A stretch of DNA of 64,000 nt from Trametes villosa (lineage: Eukaryota; Basidiomycota; Agaricomycetes; Polyporales; Polyporaceae): contig PUDQ02000033.1 in NCBI GenBank assembly GCA_002964805.2, positions 682,001-746,000 on the forward strand. Direction: 5' to 3'. The position numbers and the translations under genes were made by a program. Positions 48,619 through 59,300 of the stretch are shown here, one piece after another (the first letter of the stretch is position 1; each line of letters begins with the position of its first letter). The notes under the pieces were generated by a model. The model was not told the origin of the DNA. It saw nothing but the letters and a program-made list of their open reading frames with translations, and did not search any database.

Positions 48619-51600
48619 ATGACCACCGCTGGCGAGGCCGCTTCTCTCTTCGGGGCCCCGGACGCTGCACTAGACCCGTTCGCCGCCGCGCTCGGTGGAG
48701 ACGATACCCGCGAACAGGCCCACGGCGACGCCACGGCCTCTGACGCCGCTGCAGACCTCTTTGGCTCGGCTACGGACGCTTTTCCGTTGGATGGAGGGGA
48801 TGCGTTGGGTGCGAATGGGACAGAGGCGCAACAGACGTGGTACGATCCCGCTGGGCAGCAGGCCTACGGCTATGGCGCGCCTGCACCTGCTCCCACTGCG
48901 AACAGTTACGCCCCGGCGTACCCGGAGCAACCGGCTTATCCTCAGCAGAACGGAACGTATGCAGCGTACTCTCAGCCTCAATACGGGGCGTCCACCGCGT
49001 CTCAGTATGCTCCTGCCACTGCGCCGACCGCGTCTGGTGAGATATGTCTCGCGTGATTGCCGTGTTCGTCACTAACGTTAGCATTACAGCGTATGAGCCT
49101 TCCTACCCTCAGCAGCAAAGCTATGCCCCCCAGACATACTCTTCGTATGGTCAGACGACGTCCGCGTATGCACCGCAGACCGCTGTTCAGCAGGCACCGG
49201 CGCCGCAAGCCAGCACGTATACGTCCTCCGCGTACGACCCGTACAAGCCGGCGCAGGCTCAGTCAAGTTACGACCCTCCCTCGCAAACTGCAGCACCGGC
49301 GACACAGTCAGCGTACGACCCATACAAACCGTCATACTCCGCCGCGCCTGCGAGCTACGAGCCTAGTTCGCAGCAAACTTCATACGCTCCATACGCGTCA
49401 GGTTCGCACGGCACGGCACACGTGAACTCCGCCATACCCGTTCCTCCGCCGCCGGCCCCCATCTCAGAGGTTCCTGCTCCTCCTCCGGCAGCATCGGCGG
49501 CGGCAGCGGTTGCGGCGTACCGCCCGAAGACCGCGAACGCGTTCGATCCCCCACTGCCCCCAATCAAGGTGAAGCACGCCCGTGTTCCTCCTCGACAGAC
49601 GTATGCGTCCCCACCTCCCGTCTCTCCTCCTGCGGCAGTCGTCACCCAACCTCTTCAGCCTCCACCGCGAGGACCGCCCCGGACTCCAGACCCCTACGCA
49701 CCGCCTCCCACTGCCCGGCGCGATTCGCACCCGCCGCCTCACGCACAAGCGTCTTCGCATGCCCCCAGTCCTTATGCCCCACCGCTTCCCAATGGCGCCA
49801 GCCAACCATCGACTTACGCGCCCTCAAATGGGCCTGTGAGCAACGGCACTGGATACGGCCCGACCGGGCAGTATGTGGCATCCGGACCACCTCCCGCGAG
49901 TTACGCGCCACGCGTTGCGTCACCGGCCCAGCCCCCATACGCCCCCAGCTTCTCGCAGCCTGTGAACTCTGATACCCATGCGCAAGCCACTATTCCCCCA
50001 GTTGCTGAAGAGGATGCGATCGAATCCGTCTTCGGCACAGGCAGAGTTGCTTCACCGCCGCGAGAAGATCTGGACCCGGAGGACGGGACCCCGCTGGCTA
50101 GTCAATACGCATTCGTAAAGGAGGATACAGCGGCGCCCTTACCTCCGTCGTCGCCCCCACGGACAGCCCGGTCACCTACTTCGCCGAAGTCTCCCAGGTC
50201 TCCGAGGTCCGGACGGTCGAGCGAAGCAGGCCACGGATCTCCCGCTCGCTACGGGCCATCGTCGCCTGAAAGGTCTAGGTCTCCCAGGAAACCTTCCAGT
50301 GCGACGAGCATCTCGCCCCCTCCCGTTCACGCTCATGCACCCTCGTACCCCGTCGACCCATATGCTCCTCCGCCCAAGGCCGAGACGACGGATCGTGCCA
50401 AGTCACCCGGGGCGTCTTCGGTTCGTTCGGTGCAAGGGGCACTGAGTCATGCATACGAGCCCCCTGCTCGTAGGGGTTCAGGGTCGGTCGCTGCACCCCC
50501 GCCCATCAACCGGCCTCTCTCGAGCTTGTCCCGCCGGTCCACGTTGTCAACCCAGTACGAGCCTCAGAACGCAACGGATCCCTACCGGGCGGCCTCGCCA
50601 GCCGGCTCGATTCGTTCAGTGACTGCCCCACGGCAGCCCTCGTACGATCCCTACGCTCCGTCGGAAAAGCCGGCTGCTATCTCTGTTGCGCATGCCCGTA
50701 ACACCTCGAACGGCTCGGCGTACTCCAATGCATCGGTGGCCGATCCGTACGCACCATCGAGGTATCCCGCACGGCAGTCGAGCGAGCACGCCTACAACAG
50801 CTTCGCGCTCCCTCCGCAAGGCAACTCATACGCGCCTAGCGCAGCGAGCTACGACCGCTCGGGTGGTCAGGTCGTGACTCTTGCAGCGCCTGTGCACTCT
50901 ACCTATGCGCCTTCGCCGTCACTCTTGGGAACGAATGACCCTCTTGGCCGCACGTCGGCACGGGTACCGGTCATCAGCTTCGGGTTCGGAGGAAAGTTGG
51001 TGACGTGCTTCCATGGTGCGTCGATGAACACCGGCTTCGACGTCGCTCTTTCCGCGCGGCAGTCGACGGACATCAAGATCCACTCGCTGAGCAAGGTCAT
51101 TCCGGAGAGTGCTCTCGATTCGTCTGCGGCATCCTATCCAGGCCCGCTATTCTCCGACCCGGGCTCGCCCACGGCCAGCCTGGTGCGTACCGGTGCAACG
51201 CAGCTGAAGACGAAGAAGGCGCGGGTCGTGAAGTACCTGGAAGAGCGAGCGGAGGAGATCAAGAGCGGGCTTGGCTATCACCGTGCGGATAGCGTTGACA
51301 AGAGTCGTGCCGAGGCGAAGCGCATACTGGTCCTGCTCCTGAAAGTCATGGTTGAGAACGATGGTCGTTTGAGCGGAAGGTTCGTTGTGCCGTCTGCCTG
51401 CCCCCCAAATCGATCACTAAGTGTTCGCAATAGCAACGAAGTCGACGCCGCCGTCCGCGCCGCGCTATTACCCGATCTCGATGGGACGACATCTTCGTCA
51501 GACTCGACTGGGATCGTACCTGCGTCCTCTTCCGATCTTCTCTTGGGCGCTCAATATGGTCTCGCCTCTGCCCTTCCTAATACCCAGGACTACACGGTTG

Positions 51601-54235
51601 CTACCACCGTCGTACGGTCATCGCACCTCGACAAGATCCAGACGCTGCTGGCGAGAGGTGATCGTCGCGGAGCATGCCACTATGCGGCTGACGAGAAGCT
51701 GTGGCCCCATGCGCTGTTGATAGCGAGCAGCATCGACAAGGATACCTGGAAGGAGGTCGTGACCGAGTGGGTCCGAGCGGAGTTGGCGAAAGGAAGTGGG
51801 CATGCCCAAGGTGATACGACGGAAGGACGCGAAGCATTGCGTGTTGCCTACAGCTTGTTTGGTGGGAATGGTGCCGCTTCAGGTAAGCTCGCTATGGCGG
51901 CTATCCTAACATTGTCTAACATGCCCTCTAGTGCAAGAGCTTGTCGCACCCAGCAGCCTCATCCAACACCCGCAGACGCTGCAGATTCCTCAGCCACCGC
52001 AGTTGTCGCTTACCCCGATGACGCCCAGCTTCCCTGTCGTACAACCGTTGAATGTTCCTCAGGAGGTGCTTGCGAACTGGGCGAAGACGGCAGCCATGAT
52101 GCTATCGAACCCATTGACCCCCGATACGTCCGCGGCACTGACAGCTCTGGGCGACCAGCTTTCCGCGCACCAGTGGGTCGAAGCTGCTCACGCATGGTAA
52201 GTACACTGTCAGTCGTATTCGTTTGACTAACGCTGACAGATATGCAGTTATATGCTGTCGCCACAGACATCTCCTCTAGGCGCCATGGGTACTCATCCTC
52301 GCCTTACGCTCCTCGGAAGCCCCTCCGCTGCCACCTCGCCCATGTACTACAAGGACCCCGACCCGATCATCTTCTCAGAGATCGCGGAGTTTGCGATGTC
52401 GCTCGCCGCTCCTGCGAAGGGACAGGAAGCCTTCACTGGTCTTCCTCACCTGCAGCCGTACCGACTGCTCCGGGCAACCTGTCTGGCAGAGCTTGGCCAT
52501 GTTCAGCAAGCCAACCGGTTAGTGATTTCGCGCTTCGCATGACTTCCACTCGCTCACGATAGTCTAGCTACTGTGAGGCCATCACAAACAGCCTTAACCG
52601 TGGCTCGCCGATCATCAACGCGATATTCGTTGAGCAACTGAGAGGCCTCTCGGATCGCTTAACAGCAGCTCCTCAGCTGGACAAGTCTGGGTCGTGGATT
52701 CCTGGCAAGATGTCCAAGCCAAGCCTGGACAGCATCGGCAACTGGCTGGAGGGCCGTTTCACCAAGTTCATCGCCGGCGAAGGCGACTCTCCTAGGCCCG
52801 AGGAGTCCCAGGGAATGGCCCAGCAACAGTCCACCAGCGGGCCCTTCGCGAACTTCAGCTCAATCTCATCTGCCACGACGTCTGCATACCCGTCCCCCCA
52901 TCAGTCCGTCACCGATCTCACGGACATGTCAAACGCGCCGCCACCGCCGCCGTTCCGCGCCGGCTCCGCGCGCCCGCCGTCGCGCTCGCATGTGCCCATC
53001 AACCGGGCGTCGTCCGCGATGGACCATGTACGTCCCTTCCAGCGCACGGGGTCGCCGATCGCGCGCGTCGCGTCCGCGAGCGCCGCGACATTCGCTGACG
53101 CTGCGCCGTACGGACAGGCGCAGGCGCAGGCGCGGGGTCCGTATGGGAACGGCTACGCCCCGGCGCACGCCTCTGATCACCTCAGACCTGAGAGCGCTTC
53201 CCACGGCGACGTGTCAGGCTACGGCGGCCACTCAAAACCCCCCAGCTCCAGCTCCGGCGGGTGGTGGGGCGCGTCGGACTCGGACGTGACGACACCCACC
53301 GCGTCTTCGTTCGTCCCGCTCGACGACCAGCCTTCCTCGTCGACTTCGAATTCTGGGTTTATCTCGCTGATGGACGATCCCATGCTGTCTATGACTCCCA
53401 CGGCGACGAAGCAGCAGGGCAGCCCCTTGCCGCGCTCTTCGCAGTACTCTCTTGCCGAGGAGGAAGAGGACGACGATCTTGGGCTTGGCAACTCCTCGCG
53501 GTCCAAGAAGGCGGAAAAGCCAGAGAATGGCGAAGCCTCTGCGGGCGCAGAAGAGGAGAAGCCCAAGGCGGCGGAACCTGCGAAGCCTGGTAAGCCTTGA
53601 TACTCATTTCGTATGATCTTCCGTCACTGACTCCTTTGGCAGAGATCAAGCAGGCCGCGTCTAGCGGATGGCTCAGCAGACTTTGGAAGCGCCAGGAGGC
53701 GGCCCCTAGTCCGGCTCCCGTAAAGGCAAACCTGGGTGAAGAGTCCTCGTTCTACTACGACAAGGAGCTCAAGCGTTGGGTCAACAAGAACGTCAGTACC
53801 CTGTCCCCTTTTCCCATTGCCACAGTTGTCTGACACAGTGTACAGTCGGCCTCTGCAGAAGCCGCGAAGGCAGCCGCGCCGCCCCCGCCCCCGCGCTCAC
53901 AGACGGCGTCCCCGGGGAGGTCTCTCGGTGCTATGCCTCCTCCGCCGTCGCCGCTCGGGCCTCCGCCTGCGCGTCCTGCGACGGCCCACCCTATCGACTT
54001 GACCTCCGAGCCCCCGAGAAGGGCACCCCCGCGCATCCGCTCAAATCTCGTGCCCAGTGACGCTGAAGGGGGGCCTTCCGCACCCCCGTCGCCTATGCCG
54101 CCGCCGTCTGCGTCGAGTACACCCCCTCCCGGTGGAGGCCCGCCGCCCGCGGGCAGGGCCAGGCCTCCGGCGAAGCGAAATGTGCGCAGTCGCTACGTCG
54201 ACGTCTTCTCACAAGAGGCGGGCGGCAGCCAGTAG
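48619..54235 (+). CDS. SEC16: COPII scaffold protein Sec16
   Basis: Large peripheral ER protein that organises ER exit sites and COPII assembly. About 1,700 aa. Starts MTTAGEAASLFGAPDAALDP, an acidic N-terminus. The first ~620 residues are Pro/Ser/Tyr-rich with many SYAP and YDPY motifs. The central conserved domain begins LGRTSARVPVISFGFGGKLV and continues TQLKTKKARVVKYLEERAEE, VVRSSHLDKIQTLLARGDRR and GACHYAADEKLWPHALLIAS, the ancestral coatomer element that binds Sec13. IFSEIAEFAMSLAAPAKGQE and RLLRATCLAELGHVQQANR continue the helical block. The C-terminal ~500 residues are disordered, with IKQAASSGWLSRLWKRQEA (Sec16 C-terminal helix) and a Pro-rich end. Introns are clustered in the C-terminal half. 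Confidence 0.92.
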
Positions 54236-54453
54236 ATAGTCCTGTTTTGTTCCGTCTCACTGCTCACGAGATTCTGCAATCCCCTCGTTCGTATGTATCC
54301 ACATCCCCGCATTGCTCCTCGCTCTCAGACTGGTAGGGCTGCGTCGACCCTCGGAATCCAAATGCTCTTTCTCTCGCACGGGCCCATGCATCCTGCATTG
54401 ACGATAGATAGTAGATAGCTGGAACACTCTTATTACATGCCCCGCTCCGCCGC
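54236..54453. other. convergent 3' region SEC16 / OST3
   Basis: 218 bp between facing stop codons; holds both 3' UTRs. Nothing else seen. Confidence 0.45.
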
Positions 54454-55706
54454 TCACAGCAGGAGCTTGAACGGATATCCTGACAATATGATAAACACGG
54501 CCATTCTCTCACGCAGCGAGGGGAAGACTTACCCCTGTTCTTGACCCGGAAGAGCGAGATGAGGACGGAGAACATGACGAGGATGACGCCGGACCAGAGG
54601 TAGACCTGCAGGCGCTGCCGGGCCGCGTTCGTCTGGTACGGCGTGACCAGGGTGAGCATGAGGAACGCCGCCGAGAGCAAGCCATCTGCAACACCGTCAG
54701 CCCCCCGCGCACCCCCAACCAACACACCCGCGAACGCGACGTACAGATGAACGACACGACCTGGGTCTCCTGCCCGAACTGGTTCTGGTAGTTGGGCGCG
54801 ATCCACTGGCCGTTGCCGCCGGTGTGCGGCATGCCGCGGATGCGCACGAACATGAAGCCGGAGGTCATGACGAGCGCCGTGAGCACGGTGCCGGCCGCCC
54901 AGAGCCAGCGCGAGCGCAGGAGCGGCGCGAAGACGCGGATGCTCGACGCGATGACGAGCAGCACGCCCGCGGCGGTGCCGATGCGCGCGTAGTCGATCGG
55001 CGCCTTGTACGGGATCGGGACGGGCGTGAACTGCGAGAGCTGCTCGGCGAGCGGGGCCGCGTCGAAGCCGCTGTGTGCGGGGGCGGGGTGAGTTGGGGGT
55101 GCTCGAGGCGAAGGGATAGCGGGGGAGGGGACGGATGGGTTGGACGTACTTTCCGAAGTCGTAGACGATGGGCGAGGTCTTGCCGCTTGCAGGCCGGCGG
55201 GGGCCCTCGGTTGCGGGGTGGACCTGGACGACGGGCGCGCTTTGGAGGCCAAGCTGTGGGGTCCGGTTAGGGTATGCGGCTTCCCTATGTGCGGAGTAGC
55301 TGGCGCACCTTTTGGAATACACCCATAGCATTGTCAAAGTCTACAGTGGCGAAGAAATGGGAGTCCCGCTCCGCAGCAGGGACTTTAGACCATGCTTTCG
55401 CGACCGCGTTGAAGGACGGGTCGAACTCCCTGCGCAGCACTATGTAAGGGCACCATGCATGTGCGTAGGGGCTCGGATTGCTTACTTGCACGGCCCGCAT
55501 CTCCTCCTGGGGTCGAGCGCAGTGAAGTGGATGCTCGCGGACCAGGTGCGCTTCGGGGAAGTCAGAAGGTTGTAGAGGCCCTCGTCCAGCTTGATGACGC
55601 CATTGTTCGCGGCCGCGAGCTTCACGAGCTTGTCATGGTTCGCCTGAGTAGATGCCGCAATGCAAAATGGGATAGATAAAAGAGCGAGGAAGGGCAGAAG
55701 CAGCAT
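54454..55706 (-). CDS. OST3: oligosaccharyltransferase subunit Ost3/Ost6
   Basis: Thioredoxin-like subunit of the ER oligosaccharyltransferase that holds substrate cysteines during N-glycosylation. Six exons, 55486-55706, 55309-55429, 55150-55253, 54745-55070, 54533-54685 and 54454-54479, give 316 aa. A signal peptide MLLLPFLALLSIPFCIAAS is followed by the luminal domain with FTALDPRRRCGPCKEFDPSF; CGPC is the redox-active CxxC. DNAMGVFQKLGLQSAPVVQV follows. Four membrane spans follow at IGTAAGVLLVIASSIRVFAP, WLWAAGTVLTALVMTSGFMF, SFIYGLLSAAFLMLTLVTPY and YLWSGVILVMFSVLISLFRV. NGQWIAPNYQNQFGQE sits in the loop. It ends RGYPFKLLL, split across the last intron. Both Cys present. Head-to-head with DPM2. 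Confidence 0.95.
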
Positions 55707-55937
55707 GGCGGGGCGGGGGGAGGGGGCCGAGGGGGATGAGGAGGGGATGTGTAGTGGCCACGATGCTGCGCGCGACGCGACGTGTCGATGTGGGCGCTTA
55801 GAGGCGCGTCAATGGGCGCCTGCAAGCCTAGTCTATTCATAGCCGCACCTCTTCCGCTACACTCACCACCAGGCTAGTGCTGAAATGTTCGGAGATCTTC
55901 AGTAAGCCCAGCTGCCTGGTGTGTCGTGTTCTGCAAA
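55707..55937. promoter_or_regulatory. shared divergent promoter, OST3 / DPM2
   Basis: 231 bp between the two start codons, including a G-rich block at about 55710-55745 on the + strand. Both products serve ER protein glycosylation. Confidence 0.55.
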
Positions 55938-56317
55938 ATGGTGAGTGCTACCATATTTACTGGGGAAGCACCACTGACATGTCTTCGCATGGTTAGGGCA
56001 TCAGCGATAGAGCATGCGGCAGCTTGATGCTCTTGCTTGCCGCCTCTACATTCATCTACTACACCGTATGGACTTTGCTGCTGGTGCGCAACCATTTTCT
56101 TACGTATATGCGGACGTGCCAATGCATCTATAAACAGCCCATACTCGACGAGTCTAGCCCTGTGCATGCGTGGTTCCCCTCACGCGAATGGGCTCTACGG
56201 ATACCTGCCTTCATCGTGATCCTAGGAATCTCTGCCATCGGCCTGTTCCTTGGATCGCGAATCATACACGATGCACGAGGTGACGCGCGAACGAACATAC
56301 ATAGGAAAACGCAATAA
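55938..56317 (+). CDS. DPM2: dolichol-phosphate mannose synthase regulatory subunit Dpm2
   Basis: Small two-span ER protein that stabilises the Dpm1 catalytic subunit (and in animals GPI-GnT). Three exons: 55938-55940, 55997-56083 and 56138-56317, giving 89 aa. The first coding exon is the bare ATG, followed directly by GTGAGT. The spliced protein MGISDRACGSLMLLLAASTF continues IYYTVWTLLLPILDESSPVH, AWFPSREWALRIPAFIVILG and ISAIGLFLGSRII. The YYTxW...LP and FPxREWAxRIP pattern and the length fit DPM2. The last ~20 residues are less certain because another intron could begin at about 56280. Too short and too split for simple ORF finding. Confidence 0.88.
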
Positions 56318-56388
56318 TGTAGTACAATCCTAGACAAGCATCATTCCACCCTCTCACTCCGAACGGACAAGCATGCGTACTGCACGCC

Positions 56389-59300
56389 TAGCTGGCGACT
56401 CTACGACCTCGCTCTATGTTGATTTGCCTCTTTGCGGCCTGCAACTTCTCCTCTGCAGCGATCTCCGTGATCACCTGTTTGACGAAGTAGTCCAAAGAGT
56501 CTACCATAGGTGAATCCTTGAGGTTGCGCACGACCCTCGCAATCTGCAGAGACGGGTGAGTTTATCATAGCATCCGCAGCAAAGGGTGACAAACCTTCGA
56601 CTCGCTCCTGACGACATCCTTCAGCCTCGTGAGAATGCGGCCGGAGACGACCGTGTCGAGCGCGATCACAGAGCGCGACTGGCGCAAGAACAAGAACAAG
56701 TCCCCAACAGACGTCCAGATACTCGACGCCAATGGCTGAAAATAAACCGTATTAGCTTGGCCACCCACGTCCGCAGAAACACTCGCTTACCGAATTGTTA
56801 CCAGCGCGAACCTCAGCCTCAAACGCACTAACCACGTTCTCGAACGGCGGCCACAGCTCGTTCCACACCATATTCGCTGCGAGCGCCTCGCCATCCTGCA
56901 GCCCGTCCGCCACATCGCCAGGCGTCCGCGTCGCCGCCTTGCGCGCGAGGAGGAGCCAGAGCTTGATGGCCGCGTACGCGTAGCTGATGTCCCCGTGCGC
57001 GCGGTCCTGCGCGTCCGTGCCCGCGACGGCCGCGAGCGACTGGTAGAGCGCGAGCGAGGTGCTGTACGCGAGCGTGAACGCGCTGAAGTGCTGGAACATG
57101 AGCGTCGCGGCCGTGCCCTCTGGCCGCGAGAGCGCGCCGATGAGGAGCGTGTTCCAGACGCGGACGGTCATCGCGTTTTTCTACAAGACGGTGTGGGTGA
57201 GTTTTTGCGGGGAAAAGAGGGGGGAGTGGTAGCTTACGTCGAGGCTGCCCAAGAGGGTCGGCTGCACTTCTGCGCCCTGCATAATCATCCGAGCGACGGC
57301 TTGCGCCGCACCGAAGTCGCCCTGCATATCTTGCGCGCTCTCGTTGTACAGGTACGCGAGGCCGTCGTCCGCCAGGCGGACCTGGGCGTCCAGCGGGATG
57401 AACGTCGCCTTCGCACTGCCCCTGTCCTGTGTAGCAGTCAAAGCCTATTAAAGACATTTTTATTAGTATTGCAAGTCGCTTCCGTAGTCAGAAATAACTG
57501 ACCTCGACGAGAGCGATCTGGGTGGCTGGGTTCACCCGCGCTTTCAGGCGGAGGAAGTCCTTCGTGATCTCGAGCATGGTGCCTGCGATGGGGTTGACGA
57601 GCGAGTTCTGCGGGTTGGCTCCCGAGGCCTTGGCTGCCTTGCGGTAGAGCGTGGTTGTGACGTGTAGGACGCGCCGCAAGCTCAGTACGGAGACGTTGAA
57701 CCGGACGAGCGACGATCGTAAGAGCGTTTCCAGGTACAACAGGAGGTCCTACAGCGGGATGTCAGCATTCAGGCGCACCTTCGAGTAGTCAGCTTTGGGG
57801 CTCTACTTACTCGACTGTGTGCCTTATTATGCTGGATGAGCGTGCAGGCCAGCAGTAGCAGGGCGCTCGGATCGAAGCGCGCGAAATGTAAGTCTGCAGT
57901 TCTGCGGGTCAAGCTGGCGAGGCACAGGCCAACAACTACGTGTGACGGTAAGTTACAGAGCAATGCCAAGACCTGTATCCGTTACTCACATTGCATGAGA
58001 GCCGGGGTATACTCCGTATGATGGACGATCTCGACGTAGGTGTTGACGTTGTCCAAGACGATCTGCAGCGAGTCATCGTCTCCTTCGAGAGCCCGCGACA
58101 GGGTATCGCGAAGGAGGGCGTCCCGAAGACTCTCGTGCGGCTGAGGATTATGTTCCGCCTTCGCATGCGGGCCGATGACATGCTTGATCACGTCGAAGAA
58201 CTCATGCGTGCGCAGACGCTGTACGAAAGGCTCGAGGTCAGAACCGGTAGGAGGCCTCACAGGGAAAACTGCGCACCTTGCATAGCACGCAGAACACGCC
58301 ACTGAACGCGTACCTAAGAGCAGGGTTCAGTGCCAGTCAACGATAGCGAGCTGAATACAAACAGTCCCAAGGTGGTGCGCAAGAAGTTCCGCGTCTGGTC
58401 TACGAGTATGTCGTCGCCGTTATGAAGGTAGTTCAACTGCTCCATCAGGGTGATGGCGGCCTCGACGGCTTCGCTATACCACCGGTCAGTCCCCGGGCGC
58501 TAGCAAGAGTTCGTAGGACATACACAACGAAGTTGCCTGTCAGGTTAGGCCACCGCTTGATGAACGCATGGCACAACGTTAACACCAGCTGGCGGATGTC
58601 GTAGCTGAGGTCCATCAACAGCAGCTCCTGCGCTCGCTTGACGGCCCTGCGCAACTGGGGCTGGAACAGCTTCAGGGTCCTGCTGTCGAAGTCGTGCTTG
58701 TATATGACGATAATCAGGGACTTGAGCATATTCTTGAGTGTGACCGCGGGGAGGTGCTCCAGCCCGTCGCAGTGTACGAACGTCTCCAAGAAGACGTCGA
58801 CAAACGCGGATCCCACCAGCAGGGACGACGCCATCTCCTCGTCGGCGAACCGCCCGCCCATGGACGAGGGCACGAGGTCGTAGGGGACCGCCGCATCCAG
58901 CACCAGCATCAGCTCGTTGAGGCACGGGTATGCAACCTCGGGGACGGTGTCGAGGCTGCCGAAGCGAACGAAGAACGCATTGCCCGTCCCCGCGGTGACG
59001 ACCTCTACTTCCGCAAATCCGAGTGCCCGGGCCAAGTGATCCTTGAGCTTGAGCAGACTGCTGGGATCGACGGGAATGCCGTCCGAGAGCATCCTCAAAG
59101 CGAGGCACAGCAAGGAATGCTGAGACATTCGTCAGCGCAGACCACCTAACATGGTGTATAGGCTCACCTGCAGAGACTGCAATTCCGGGTCGACGCGCAT
59201 TGTATTGCGGCTTGCGGAAGGCAAGCCGTACATGGACTGCGCGTATGGTGGGTTAGAGAGGCAAGAAATGAGGAGTTCGAAGGGTGTACCAGATGTGCAG

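Noticed and set aside
49044..52226. single continuous 1,060-residue frame as a complete gene
   Set aside because: It is the main exon block of SEC16. Its end runs into an intron and out of frame near 51880, and homologous sequence resumes in another frame.
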